From: Hyalangium versicolor
GTDB lineage: Bacteria > Myxococcota > Myxococcia > Myxococcales > Myxococcaceae
DNA length: 64,000 bases
Assembly (NCBI RefSeq): GCF_020103695.1
Contig: NZ_JAHXBF010000042.1
Location: 28,510-92,509, forward strand
Direction of reading: 5' to 3'
The notes below the pieces were generated by a model that was not told the origin of the DNA, made no database searches, and saw nothing but the letters and a program-made list of their open reading frames with translations. Position numbers and translations under genes: made by a program. Below, in pieces: positions 54,677 through 63,903 of the stretch. Positions within the stretch are counted from its first letter, which is position 1. Each line of letters starts with the position of its first letter.

Positions 54677-57394
54677 CTATGTCCCCAATGCGTTCTCGTC
54701 CAACTCGATCGAACTGCCCTCGATGGTCAGCGCGGCGCCTCCCTCCACGAAGATGCCGCCCGACTTCACCACGACCTTGGTGCTTCCACAGGTGAGCGTG
54801 ATGGTGCCCTTGCCCTTCAGCTTGAGCTGCGACGCGCTCACCAGCACCGGACCGTCCGCGCTGATGCTGTGGCCGCCGGAGATGCGCTGCTTCTGCGTCC
54901 CGGCGATGTTGACCGCCACCGCCGCCTTGGCGTCGATGGCGAGCGACTCCTTGGCATTCACCATGTAGACGCCCACCGTCTCCAGCTTGGAGCCCCCGGT
55001 GGTCTCGGCCTTGCCGCCGCCGATGAGCTCCACGCGCGCGGCCCCCACCGTCTCCGTGGCCGTGCCGCCTACCGCGAAGGAGATGCCCTTCAGCGAGTTG
55101 ATGGCGGCCAGTCCACCCACCGACTCCTTCACCGAGCCGTTCACCACGGTGTGCCAGATGCCGCTGCCTCCCGCCGTGGCTCCGGCAGGTCCCTCGGGAG
55201 CCGCATCCCCGCCGCCACCACCGCCTCCGCCGCCAGCGTCCGCCGAGCCCCCGTCGTCCCAACTGCCCGAGGCGCCACCGCCCCCACCGCTCCCACCCCC
55301 AGCGGGGGACGCCATGCCGCTGCCGGCGGCGAGCCTGGCCACCCCAGCCGCGATCTGGCCCGCCTCGCGAGCGCCCTCCACGTTCGACAGGGTGCCCGCC
55401 GCCTCCGCGAGCGCGGCGATCTTCGGGTCTCCTCCCTTGAGCAAGGCCGCCGCGGGACCCGCGAACTGCGCCGCTTCACCGAGCGCGGCGCGTGCCCCTG
55501 CCAGCACCGGGAGGATGGGGCCCAGCAATGCCTGCTGCGCCGCACCGAGCGCCTGGGCCGCCATTCCCTCCGCCGCCTGCACCGCCGCCTCCTTGATGGT
55601 GTCCAGCACGGCCTGCACGGGGCTGCCCACCTGGATCATCTCCATGCCCCCCACCTGGAGGGTGAAGCCTCCGGCCACCTCCTCCGTGGCGCTGCCCGTC
55701 ACCTTCACGTCCCGCATGGCGCCCACGCTGGTGTCGTTCGCGCCCCCGACATTGACGTCCTGGTTGGAGCTGACGGCCACCTGCTCGTTGCCGCCCACGC
55801 TCCCTTCGCGCTTGCCATTCACCACGTGAGACAGGTCGTGGCCCACGTTCAGCAGCTTGTTGTTCGCCGCCTTCACGGAGATGTCGTACTGGCCCTGGAT
55901 GGTGACGCTCTCGGCGCCCGCCGTGTCATCGAAGATGACCTCGTTCACGCCGCCTCCTCCCGGTGAGGAGATGGAGCTGTGCCCCGTCTGGGTCTTGCCC
56001 CCGGGAAGCTCGACAGGCGGCGGGAAGAAGGCGTTCCACACCTTGCCCAGGCACACCGGCCGGTCCGGGTCTCCATCCTCGAACTCGACCAGCACCTCCC
56101 AGCCCACCCGGGGGATCATCAGCGCGCCCGTGGTGTGGGCCTGCGTCACGCGCACCCAGCACGAAGTGCGCTCGTCGTACTGCCCCTCGCGATCCCAGGG
56201 GAACTGCAGCTTCACCCGGCCGTGGGCGTCACAGTGGATCTCCTCGCCCGACGGTCCGGTGACGCGAGCCGTCTGAGGCCCCACCACCCTCGGCCGCGGA
56301 GTGAGCCGCGCGGGCCGGAAGAGCTGTTCGGAGGGAACGGCCTCGAAGTCCATCTGGAAGAGCCAGGGGCCGGCGTCCACCAGGGGCCGATCGGCGGCGG
56401 TCTCCTCATCGAATCGGAGGTAGAAGCTGACCGCCGTGACGAAATACTCAGCGCTGGCGGCCGGGTGCTCCACCAGTTGGAAGCGCCGCCCTGGCTCCAT
56501 GAACAGCGCATCCGTGCGGCCACGCGCCACCACCCTCGAGGAGCGCTGCTCCTCCAGCCGCACCTGGGCCCTGCGCTTGCCTTCCGCATTGGCTCGGAAC
56601 CCGCCGGGGTACTCGTACCACTCGCGGCTCACCGCCTCCCGAGCCTCGGCGCTCGCGAGCAACGAGGTGCTCGGCCGCGTCATGTCATAGTCGTTGACCG
56701 TGGCCTTGGAGGGACGAAGCCGCGTCTCGACATGGAAGTCCCATACCTGGGGCACCGGCGCATCGGACCGAGGAGCGAAGGTAAACTCCAGCTCCTCCGT
56801 CGACAGCAGATCCACGCTGCTGCTGTCGTCCTCGAAGAGCATGCGCGCGCCGTCCGCCATGTGGCTGAAGGCGAAGCAGATGCCCTCGTCTTCCAGCAGC
56901 CGGCAGACGAAGTCCCACTCCGTCTCATCGTACTGCACGCAGTAGTCGCGCTTGGGATAGGAGCCCGTCACCCCTCGCCAGTCGAAGAGTTCCTTGTCCA
57001 GCCCCGCATCCTGGCAGACCTGCTCGACGATCTGCCGCGTGGTCTTCTGCTGGAAGATGCGAAAGCCGTGGCGGTTCGACAGGACGAGGTACGGCTCGGG
57101 GACGATGAAGGCCCGGTAACGAGCGTGGGAGTCCACCACCCGCTGTGCCATGGCCGCCACTTCCAGTTCCTCGACGACGCCGCCCACGAAGCGCTCGCCC
57201 ACCTGAGGAGACTCCAGCCTCAGGAGCACCCGGGCTCCCGGCGCGGAATCCACGTCCACGTCCTGCCCGGAGAAGTCCACCTCGAACCGGTAGGGCCGAG
57301 ACACCTCCTCGCGCCCGCGCACCGCATGCACGGCGAGGGGCCCCTCATGCCCGTCGAGGAGAAAGCTGGAGCTCAGGAAGTTCTTGTCGCTCAC
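54677..57394 (-). CDS. vgrG: VgrG spike protein with Ala/Gly-rich insert in the needle
   Basis: A 905-residue type VI spike. Residues ~1-370 are the gp27-like hub (RVLLRLESPQVGERFVGG, ETEWDFVCRLLEDEGICFAF). From ~377 comes the gp5 OB domain (GPSGEEIHCDAHGRVKLQFP, PRVGWEVLVEFEDGDPDRPV), then the beta-helix needle (VGGNEQVAVSSNQDVNVGG). At ~585-750 the needle is broken by an Ala-rich helical part (EGMAAQALGAAQQALLGPIL) and a Gly tract, after which needle repeats resume (SVKESVGGLAAINSLKG). Longer than the two neighbouring VgrGs. The effector gene follows at 11 bases. Confidence 0.95.
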   Translation of the reverse strand: MSDKNFLSSSFLLDGHEGPLAVHAVRGREEVSRPYRFEVDFSGQDVDVDSAPGARVLLRLESPQVGERFVGGVVEELEVAAMAQRVVDSHARYRAFIVPEPYLVLSNRHGFRIFQQKTTRQIVEQVCQDAGLDKELFDWRGVTGSYPKRDYCVQYDETEWDFVCRLLEDEGICFAFSHMADGARMLFEDDSSSVDLLSTEELEFTFAPRSDAPVPQVWDFHVETRLRPSKATVNDYDMTRPSTSLLASAEAREAVSREWYEYPGGFRANAEGKRRAQVRLEEQRSSRVVARGRTDALFMEPGRRFQLVEHPAASAEYFVTAVSFYLRFDEETAADRPLVDAGPWLFQMDFEAVPSEQLFRPARLTPRPRVVGPQTARVTGPSGEEIHCDAHGRVKLQFPWDREGQYDERTSCWVRVTQAHTTGALMIPRVGWEVLVEFEDGDPDRPVCLGKVWNAFFPPPVELPGGKTQTGHSSISSPGGGGVNEVIFDDTAGAESVTIQGQYDISVKAANNKLLNVGHDLSHVVNGKREGSVGGNEQVAVSSNQDVNVGGANDTSVGAMRDVKVTGSATEEVAGGFTLQVGGMEMIQVGSPVQAVLDTIKEAAVQAAEGMAAQALGAAQQALLGPILPVLAGARAALGEAAQFAGPAAALLKGGDPKIAALAEAAGTLSNVEGAREAGQIAAGVARLAAGSGMASPAGGGSGGGGGASGSWDDGGSADAGGGGGGGGGDAAPEGPAGATAGGSGIWHTVVNGSVKESVGGLAAINSLKGISFAVGGTATETVGAARVELIGGGKAETTGGSKLETVGVYMVNAKESLAIDAKAAVAVNIAGTQKQRISGGHSISADGPVLVSASQLKLKGKGTITLTCGSTKVVVKSGGIFVEGGAALTIEGSSIELDENALGT

Positions 57395-57415
57395 GTTCGC
57401 TCCTCTCTCGTGGCC

Positions 57416-59641
57416 TCAGTTGCTCTCATGACCGATGGTCGAGCCCAGCTTCTTCACGCCCTCGAGCTTCACATCCGAGGACTTGATCCGGACTCCCGTG
57501 GGAGTGACTTCGAGCACCGAACCGCCCACGCGCAACACCACCTTGCTCTCTCCGGTGATGTTGATGTTGTTCGCCTTGACGCTGAGGCCTCCTCCCGCGG
57601 AGAGCGCCAGTGCCGCGCCCGCCTTGTCGGTCCGGTCTCCGCCACACTTCACCGTCTCCGCCGCGGCGTTCATCACGTAGGCCGTGCCACAAGAGACCGC
57701 CACCGTCTTGGCCTTCACCATCTTCAGGGCTCCCACCGTCTCCACGCGCGTGGGGCCACAGGTGGTCGAGCGGCTCTTGGCGCAGACCTCCAGCCAGGCC
57801 GCTCCCACGCTCGTCTTCACGCCGCCCACCACCTTGCGATCGTAGCCAGCGATTCCGGTGAGGGACTGCAAGCCTCCCACGCTGCGATTGAGAGCGCCTT
57901 GTGTGTTCTCCGACAGGTCTCCTCCCACCGTCAGCTTGCGTGCCGCTCCCACCGTGACCGTCGAGCTTCCGCCGACCGCCTCCGAGAGGTCTGCCCCCAC
58001 GCTCAGGCTCTGGTTGGCCCCGACCTGGAGCGTGCGATCGGAGGTGATCTGCTCCGTGAGGTTGGCGCCCACGCTGAAGGTGCGGTTGCCGCTCACCTGA
58101 GCCGCCTCGTCCACGAGCACGCGCATCGAGGCGTCATGCTCCACCGAGACGGTGAGGTCGTGCGAGGCATTGAGAAAGATCTCCTCGGCCCCTGCTGCAT
58201 CCTCGAAGCGCAGCTCGTTGGCTCCCGGGCCCCCATCCGTCGTGGCTGTCTGCAAGGAGCTCAGCGTGGCGTGATCCGGCAGCGCGTAGGGGGGCTGCGC
58301 CTCGCCGTTATAGAGGTGGCCGGTGACGAGGGGCCGGTCCCACGTTCCCAACTCATGATCCACCAGAACCTCGAAGCCCACGCGGGGGATGATCATCGAT
58401 CCCCCCAGGGCGACCTGCCCTACGCGGAGCCAGGGCGAGCTGCGGTCATCCTGGATGCCCGAGCGATCCCAGGGGAAGCGCACGCGCACTTCGCCATGCT
58501 CGTTGCCGTGCAGCTCCTGACCCGAGGGGCCTGTGACGAAGGCCACCTGCACCCCGGGCGTGCGCGGCTCGGGCGGCAGCGGAGGGCGGAAGGGCGTGTC
58601 GTGGGGAATGGCGCGGAAGGAGTTCTCGTAGGTCTGCTCGAAGGTCCCGGGCTCTCCCTGGAGAAGCCCGCCGCGGTGCACCACGGAGAGCAGCAACATC
58701 TGTCCATTGAGTTCGAGCCGGAGATGTCCCTCCATGGCCACGGTGCGCCCCGGCTCCAGGAAGGGGCAGTCCGTCGTCCCCTCGCGGAGGTGGGTGTCCA
58801 CCTGGAGCCGCTCCACGGCTCGTTTCGCCAGCCGCTTGCCCTCCGCCAGCTCCTCGAAGCCGCCCGGGTGCAGGTACACCTCTCGCCCACGTGAGCCCTC
58901 GGCCTTCTCCGTATGGCTGAGGTTCACGGTGGGCCGCCGCGGATCATAGTCGCGCACCATCACCGAGTCCGAGGCCGCGGCGCGCCGCTCCTGGATCCGC
59001 AGCACGGTGTCCTCCGCAGTGGAGGTGCTCGCGCGATCCATGAGGACAAGCTCTCCCTCCACGGGGGCCAGGCCATCGGAGCCGTCGAAGAAGACGAACT
59101 TCTCCGCATCCACGTCATTGCGTACCACGAAGGCAATACCCTCGCGTGCCAGCAAACGCCGGAGGAAGGCCCAATCGCTCTCGTTGTACTGCGTGAGCGC
59201 GTCGTACTTGGGGTAGGAGGACTCCAGCGGCCAGGACTGAGCGTCCTTGGGGATACCCGCCTGCGCGAGCACTTCCTTGACGACTTCGGGGACGGTCTGG
59301 TTCTGGAAGAGGCGGACCTCCTGCCCCAGCTCCAGCAGGTGCAGCCGCGCACCGACCTCGAGCCGCAATCGGAAGTGGTCCGGCTGAAAGGCCTCCATGC
59401 GGGTGCCGAGAATGACGCCATGGAAGGCGCGGTCCGGCAGACCGTTGCCGAAGGAGATCCCCAACCGCACCGGCTTGCCGGGGAGCTCGGTGGCATCCAG
59501 CGCCTCCTCGGACTCCAGCTCCACCCAGCCACGGCTCCCTTCGGAGAGGCCTTCCTCCAGCTCGAAGCGGACGACGCGGTGCGAGAGCACCTCTTCGCCG
59601 TCGATGGCCAGCGTGAACCTCAGGTTCCTTCCGTCACCCAT
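57416..59641 (-). CDS. vgrG: VgrG spike protein
   Basis: A 741-residue VgrG of normal architecture: gp27-like hub (QYNESDWAFLRRLLAREGIA), OB domain from ~369 (GPSGQELHGNEHGEVRVRFP, IPRVGFEVLVDHELG), and a beta-helix with regular repeats (VGANLTEQITSDRTLQVGAN, VGADLSEAVGGSSTVTVGAA). No extension beyond the needle, so it would carry cargo on a separate tip. It lies 18 bases after vgrG at 59660 and 21 before vgrG at 54677. Confidence 0.95.
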   Translation of the reverse strand: MGDGRNLRFTLAIDGEEVLSHRVVRFELEEGLSEGSRGWVELESEEALDATELPGKPVRLGISFGNGLPDRAFHGVILGTRMEAFQPDHFRLRLEVGARLHLLELGQEVRLFQNQTVPEVVKEVLAQAGIPKDAQSWPLESSYPKYDALTQYNESDWAFLRRLLAREGIAFVVRNDVDAEKFVFFDGSDGLAPVEGELVLMDRASTSTAEDTVLRIQERRAAASDSVMVRDYDPRRPTVNLSHTEKAEGSRGREVYLHPGGFEELAEGKRLAKRAVERLQVDTHLREGTTDCPFLEPGRTVAMEGHLRLELNGQMLLLSVVHRGGLLQGEPGTFEQTYENSFRAIPHDTPFRPPLPPEPRTPGVQVAFVTGPSGQELHGNEHGEVRVRFPWDRSGIQDDRSSPWLRVGQVALGGSMIIPRVGFEVLVDHELGTWDRPLVTGHLYNGEAQPPYALPDHATLSSLQTATTDGGPGANELRFEDAAGAEEIFLNASHDLTVSVEHDASMRVLVDEAAQVSGNRTFSVGANLTEQITSDRTLQVGANQSLSVGADLSEAVGGSSTVTVGAARKLTVGGDLSENTQGALNRSVGGLQSLTGIAGYDRKVVGGVKTSVGAAWLEVCAKSRSTTCGPTRVETVGALKMVKAKTVAVSCGTAYVMNAAAETVKCGGDRTDKAGAALALSAGGGLSVKANNINITGESKVVLRVGGSVLEVTPTGVRIKSSDVKLEGVKKLGSTIGHESN

Positions 59642-59659
59642 GTTCGTGCCCCGGCCCTC

Positions 59660-61870
59660 TCACTTGTATTTGATGTTGCCCTTGAGCTTGAGCTGAGCCC
59701 CATCCCCACCAACCTTGTCTCCCTTGAGCTTCATGGAGCCAGGGGTGGCGCTCAGCTTCCCGCCCGCCGTCAGGGTCGCCCCGCCGACGTTGATCGTCAC
59801 GCTGCTGCCCGAGATGTTGAAGTCGCCATCACAGTGGATGACCATCGGCCCTCCGGACGTGACGGCCAGGGCCGCTTCGGCAGCCATGGAGATGCTCTTG
59901 CCCGTCTTGATGTTCACCACCCCGGCGGTGAGCGCCTTGTTCAGGCCGATGTTCTCCGCCTTCGACTTGGCGATGATCTCCAGCTTCGCGCCGAGAACCG
60001 TCTCCGTCTTGTCGCCCGCCACCGCCTCCACGATGGGCCCCACGGAGTTGAGGCTCAGCGCTCCGCCTACCTGCGTGGAGAGGTCGGCGTTGAACGTCTC
60101 CGACACCTTCTCGGCGAGCACGTTCTTCAACCCGCCAATGTCCTCGGCGCGCGTGCCCTTCACGGTGATGGAGTGCATGCCGCCCACGCCCCACTGATCC
60201 ACCGCCCCCACGTTCACCGTCTTCGCGCCGGCCGTGTCCCCCGCCCACGCGCCCGTGACGCTGGAGCTCTGGTTGCCTCCCACGGAGATCTGCTCGGTGG
60301 CGCCGATGCTCACGGAGCAGTCGGAGCCCACCTGCACCGCCTCGTCCACGGCGATCTGCTCGGAGAGGTTGTGGCCCGCCGTGAGCGACAGATCCTTCTG
60401 GGCGTGGAGGAAGAACTCCATCCCCCCCGACGCGTCATTCATGCGCAGCTCGTTCGTTCCCCCGCCTCCTGGCGTCGTCGAGGATTGCAGCGAGCTCTGC
60501 GTGAGGTTGTCCGGCAGCGCGTACGGAGGCAGGTTGTCCGCGTTGTAGAGCTTCTGGAGAACCAGGGGCCGATCTGGATCCCCGTAGAGGAACCCCACCT
60601 CCACCTCCCAGCCCACGCGCGGGAGGATCTGGCTGCTGGCGGTGTTCTGCTGCTGGACGCGCAGCCAACATGAGGACTTGTCGTCCGTGGGGCCCTCGCG
60701 ATCCCAGTAGAAGTGGACCTTCACCCGGCCGAAGGAGTCGACGTGGATCTCCTCACCGGGCGGGCCGGTGACCACCGCCAGCTCCTTGCCCGGCACCCGG
60801 GGCCTGGGTATCACGCGTGGAGGCCGGAATTCCACGTCGCTGGGAATGGCGGCGAAGCTGGCGCGGTAGCGGCCCGACGCGTCCGCCACCGTCCCCGCGG
60901 CGGCATCCTCGAAGAGGTGGCTCACCTCCAGCAGCAGGTACTCCCGATTGATGGGAGCAGGCTCCGCGTCGAAGAGCAGGAAACGGCGCCCGGGCGCGAG
61001 CCTCAGGCTGGGAGTCCGGCCCTTCAGGACGCGCTGACGGGAGCGCGCGGCGGTCAGACGATCCTCGGCGCGACGCTTGCCTGCCGCCGTGCTGGTGAAC
61101 CCTGCCGGGAACGCATAGAGCTCGAGGGCTCCCGCGCCCTGGGCACCTACCGAGGCCTCCGCGGGCTGCTGGGGCGTGCGCCAGTTCCAGTCACGCACCT
61201 TGACCGCGTCCGGAACCAACCGGGACGCATAGGTGACATGCGTGACGACTTCGCGGCGACTCTCCCGTTCGTCCCAGGGAACGAAGCTCAACCCCGGCGC
61301 GCCCTCGATGGCCTCGTGGACAGCGGGCGAGTCCGCCAGGTGCAGGATGTGACCCGACTCCGTGTGCTCGAACCAGAAGAAGATGCCCTCGTCCTCCAAC
61401 TGCCGCAGCACGAACGCCAGCTCACTCTCGCGCCACTGGGTGCAGTACTCGCGCACGGGCCCTTCGGGCACACTCCAGGCCACGTCCTCTCGCGGAATGC
61501 CAGCCCCCTCGAAGATCTCCTGGAGGATCTGCACCAGGTTCTTGTCCTGGAAGATGCGGGTGCGGACGCGGTGGACGAGCCCTTGAAGACGCGGCATCAG
61601 CCGCAGGCGATAGGCGAAGAGATCCCCCCGGCGTTCCAGGTACTCGGCCTTCTCGACCAGGCCATGGAACACCCGCTGGGAGCCATCGTCCGCGGCGACG
61701 ATGGCGGCGCCCTCCGTCCCCACCATGGCCGCGAGATCCAGATCGGGCTCCGCGCAGACCCACTCGATGTCGGCCACGAAGAGGCGCGACAGCCCCTCCT
61801 CGACGTGCAGGCGCGAGACCTGCGCCTCCACGGGAACTTGCGAATGGGAGAGCACGGCCTTCACTCGCAT
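59660..61870 (-). CDS. vgrG: VgrG spike protein, first gene of the operon
   Basis: A 736-residue VgrG. Hub (QWRESELAFVLRQLEDEGIF), OB domain from ~368 (GPPGEEIHVDSFGRVKVHFY, LPRVGWEVEVGFLYGDPDRP), then a needle with VGSDCSVSIGATEQISVGGN. The ATG at 61870 follows GGAGG; an ATG at 61897 would add nine residues and place the start on a hairpin. It leads a 12-gene leftward unit to 45320. No sheath, tube, membrane-complex or ClpV genes are near, so this is an orphan spike-effector module using a core encoded elsewhere. Confidence 0.94.
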   Translation of the reverse strand: MRVKAVLSHSQVPVEAQVSRLHVEEGLSRLFVADIEWVCAEPDLDLAAMVGTEGAAIVAADDGSQRVFHGLVEKAEYLERRGDLFAYRLRLMPRLQGLVHRVRTRIFQDKNLVQILQEIFEGAGIPREDVAWSVPEGPVREYCTQWRESELAFVLRQLEDEGIFFWFEHTESGHILHLADSPAVHEAIEGAPGLSFVPWDERESRREVVTHVTYASRLVPDAVKVRDWNWRTPQQPAEASVGAQGAGALELYAFPAGFTSTAAGKRRAEDRLTAARSRQRVLKGRTPSLRLAPGRRFLLFDAEPAPINREYLLLEVSHLFEDAAAGTVADASGRYRASFAAIPSDVEFRPPRVIPRPRVPGKELAVVTGPPGEEIHVDSFGRVKVHFYWDREGPTDDKSSCWLRVQQQNTASSQILPRVGWEVEVGFLYGDPDRPLVLQKLYNADNLPPYALPDNLTQSSLQSSTTPGGGGTNELRMNDASGGMEFFLHAQKDLSLTAGHNLSEQIAVDEAVQVGSDCSVSIGATEQISVGGNQSSSVTGAWAGDTAGAKTVNVGAVDQWGVGGMHSITVKGTRAEDIGGLKNVLAEKVSETFNADLSTQVGGALSLNSVGPIVEAVAGDKTETVLGAKLEIIAKSKAENIGLNKALTAGVVNIKTGKSISMAAEAALAVTSGGPMVIHCDGDFNISGSSVTINVGGATLTAGGKLSATPGSMKLKGDKVGGDGAQLKLKGNIKYK

Positions 61871-61888
61871 GCGAAGCAGCCTCCACCG

Positions 61889-61914
61889 CCCAGGCATGTA
61901 TCAACCTGCCTGGG
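61889..61914 (-). promoter_or_regulatory. Hairpin in the leader of the vgrG operon
   Basis: CCCAGGCA (61889-61896) pairs with TGCCTGGG (61907-61914) around a 10-base loop, just upstream of the GGAGG ribosome site of the first vgrG. It may influence translation; there is no T-run for termination. Confidence 0.5.
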
Positions 61915-61922
61915 GAGCGGCA

Positions 61923-61952
61923 GCTTAGCAGTGCGGAAGACAGGCTTAGCAG
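61923..61952. promoter_or_regulatory. Direct repeat GCTTAGCAG, 21-base spacing
   Basis: GCTTAGCAG occurs at 61923-61931 and 61944-61952, two helical turns apart, about 55-80 bases upstream of the vgrG start. The arrangement suits a regulator dimer or tandem protomers. No clear -35/-10 or sigma54 element was found beside it. Confidence 0.45.
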
Positions 61953-62121
61953 CAACAAACACTGCCGCTCAGAACCGTTTCATTCGTGGCACTTCACTCG
62001 ATCGCCAGTGCTCTCGATTCTCCAGAATCTTGAACGCGGGCTGCACGGGAGACACGGGTCCTGAAGGAGACACCTTGGGATTCCCCCAAATAAGTCACCT
62101 GGGGACATCGGTAACCTCATA

Positions 62122-62427
62122 ATGAATGTCATGAGAAAACAGCTTCTTGGCGTACTCGGCTCCCTTCTGCTCGTGGCGGCTTGCGCTGGCCCTGCCGCAG
62201 GCAGCTCCGACCGCCCCAACAGCGCTCAATCCATGCAGAACGGCCAGCAGCTTCAGCCGAAGGATCCTCACGACTTCGTGGGGGATCCGACCGTCGGCGC
62301 CTCGCCACCCAAGGAGACCCGCGAGAAGCCGGCCTGTCGCCTGCAGTGCGGTCCCCAGACGCACTGCGATGCCTCTGGCTTCGTCGAGCGCTGCGTCCCC
62401 GACGAAGAGCCCAAGCCCTCGAACTGA
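62122..62427 (+). CDS. Small Cys-containing lipoprotein
   Basis: A 101-residue lipoprotein: basic start MRKQ, hydrophobic core LLGVLGSLLLVA, lipobox LVAAC, then a Gln/Ser-rich linker and a C-terminal segment with four Cys (PACRLQCGPQTHCDASGFVE, then RC). The four cysteines suggest a small disulfide-bonded domain. The start may be the ATG at 62122 or at 62131. It is divergent from the vgrG operon and convergent with the beta-helix gene. Family unknown. Confidence 0.75.
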   Translation: MNVMRKQLLGVLGSLLLVAACAGPAAGSSDRPNSAQSMQNGQQLQPKDPHDFVGDPTVGASPPKETREKPACRLQCGPQTHCDASGFVERCVPDEEPKPSN

Positions 62428-62431
62428 CGAG

Positions 62432-62456
62432 CCCCGCCTGGCCCGTCAGAGCGGGG
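62432..62456. terminator. Possible hairpin between convergent genes
   Basis: CCCCGC (62432-62437) and GCGGGG (62451-62456) can pair across 13 bases, extended by GAG/CTC with a bulge. It lies between the stops of two convergent genes; without a T-run on either side it is only a weak candidate for a bidirectional terminator. Confidence 0.35.
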
Positions 62457-62458
62457 AC

Positions 62459-63898
62459 TCACTCCAGCAGCCCGGACCCCTGGTCCACCTGGAGCACCTG
62501 CCGCCACGCCTCGAGTTTCTCCGGAGAAGTGAGCCACAGCTGCTCTCCGGTGAACGCCTCCTGGAAGCCCAGGTTCGCCCCCGAGAGCAACTCCTGCACG
62601 CCGTCGGCCTTCAGCACGCCGCCGCGGAGATAGGAGTTCCCCTGCAGGACCATCCCCGGACGGAAGGACTCGCGCCCCAGCCGGAGCAGGAGTGGCTGCG
62701 AGCCTGCGCGCAGGATGTTGTCCTTCACGGTGAGCCCACTTACGGTCTGGCCATCGGCCGCCAGCATCATCGCGTAGCTGTCCGTGCGCCCGATCGTGTT
62801 GCCCACCACCGTCACGTTCCGGGCGCTCGCGATGCGGATGCCCTGGCCATTACCTTCGGGGAAGTTGTGGATGTCCTCGATGGCGTTGCCCTCCACCCAC
62901 ACGTCCTCGGTGGACGAGCTGTCCACCACGGAGACGCCTCGTCCCGCCCGGGAGATGAGGTTGCCCTGGATGGAGACCCCGCTCGCGGCCTCGTGGATGA
63001 CCACTGCCTCGCCCGCCGATGAGCCCGGCGCGCGGATGTCCGTGTTCGGGAAGTCCGACAGGATGTTGCTTCGCACGGTGACGGCGTTGCACCGTTTGAT
63101 GTCCACCCCGTTCTCCCCCTCGTCGTGAAGCGTGTTGCTCACGATGAGTAGGGTCTCCGCGGGAGCCGTCCCCGCCTGGCACTGAATCGAATCCCCCGAG
63201 TTGTGATGGATGTCGTTCTCGCGGATGACGATGTTCCGCGATGGACCCACCACGGCCACGCCGTGCGAGTCCTCTCCCTCCCGGATGAAGTGGTGCAAGG
63301 CGTTGTGCTGGAGGGTGATGTCCTGCCCGCCCTCCACGAGCACGCCCGCGCCGGCCGTTCCGCCGTGCACATCACTGTCGATCAGAGCCGCCTGGCTGGC
63401 ACCGGCCTCAAAGGCAAGGGCGATCATCGGAGCGCCGCCGATGTCGATCTCGAAGTTCTCCACGCGCCAGCTACCGCGCACGCGGATGAGGGTGCTCCGG
63501 CTCTTGTCCCCCGGAACGAGCGTGGGCCGAGGCTGGCCCTCTCCCTTCAGGAGGATGGAGGCAGCGCCCGAACCCCGCGACCCCAGGACGAGCTGCTCCG
63601 CGTACACACCGGGCTGCACCCGGATGGCATCGCCTGGCCTGGCGAGCGCCACGGCCCGTCCAATGGTGCGCAGTGGGGACTCGCGTGTTCCCTTCCCCGC
63701 ATCCGAGCCCTTGGGACTCACATACCAGCTCTGCCCCTCAGGCTCCGGAGGCAGTGGCCTCTCGGGAGGAACCTCCACCCGCTGCGGAAACTCCACGTCT
63801 TCGGAGGAGCGCCGTTCCGTCTGTGTTGCAGATCCACAGGCATTCAAGAGCAGACATGTGAGCACTCCGCATGCGCCGCTGAGAGGGTGTTGAGGCAA
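62459..63898 (-). CDS. Right-handed beta-helix lipoprotein (DUF1565-like), start uncertain
   Basis: A 479-residue frame. A hydrophobic stretch with lipobox LLLNAC at ~18-21, a Pro/Glu linker, then a DUF1565-like start (WYVSPKGSDAGKG, PGDAIRVQPGVYAEQLV) and parallel beta-helix coils (ILRENDIHHNSGDSI-like repeats such as IVIRENDIHHNSGDSIQC, VTVVGNTIGRTDS). Such proteins bind or cleave polysaccharide, though no catalytic residues are assignable. The only far-upstream start is TTG at 63898, and the presumed signal peptide has no basic residues; the transposon end lies here, so the true 5' end may be lost or replaced. Confidence 0.8.
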   Translation of the reverse strand: MPQHPLSGACGVLTCLLLNACGSATQTERRSSEDVEFPQRVEVPPERPLPPEPEGQSWYVSPKGSDAGKGTRESPLRTIGRAVALARPGDAIRVQPGVYAEQLVLGSRGSGAASILLKGEGQPRPTLVPGDKSRSTLIRVRGSWRVENFEIDIGGAPMIALAFEAGASQAALIDSDVHGGTAGAGVLVEGGQDITLQHNALHHFIREGEDSHGVAVVGPSRNIVIRENDIHHNSGDSIQCQAGTAPAETLLIVSNTLHDEGENGVDIKRCNAVTVRSNILSDFPNTDIRAPGSSAGEAVVIHEAASGVSIQGNLISRAGRGVSVVDSSSTEDVWVEGNAIEDIHNFPEGNGQGIRIASARNVTVVGNTIGRTDSYAMMLAADGQTVSGLTVKDNILRAGSQPLLLRLGRESFRPGMVLQGNSYLRGGVLKADGVQELLSGANLGFQEAFTGEQLWLTSPEKLEAWRQVLQVDQGSGLLE

Positions 63899-63903
63899 GG
63901 CAT

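Noticed and set aside
61981..62000. TGGCACTTCACTCGAT as a sigma54 element for the small lipoprotein at 62122
   Set aside because: The -24 half is good, but TTGC is absent at the right distance.
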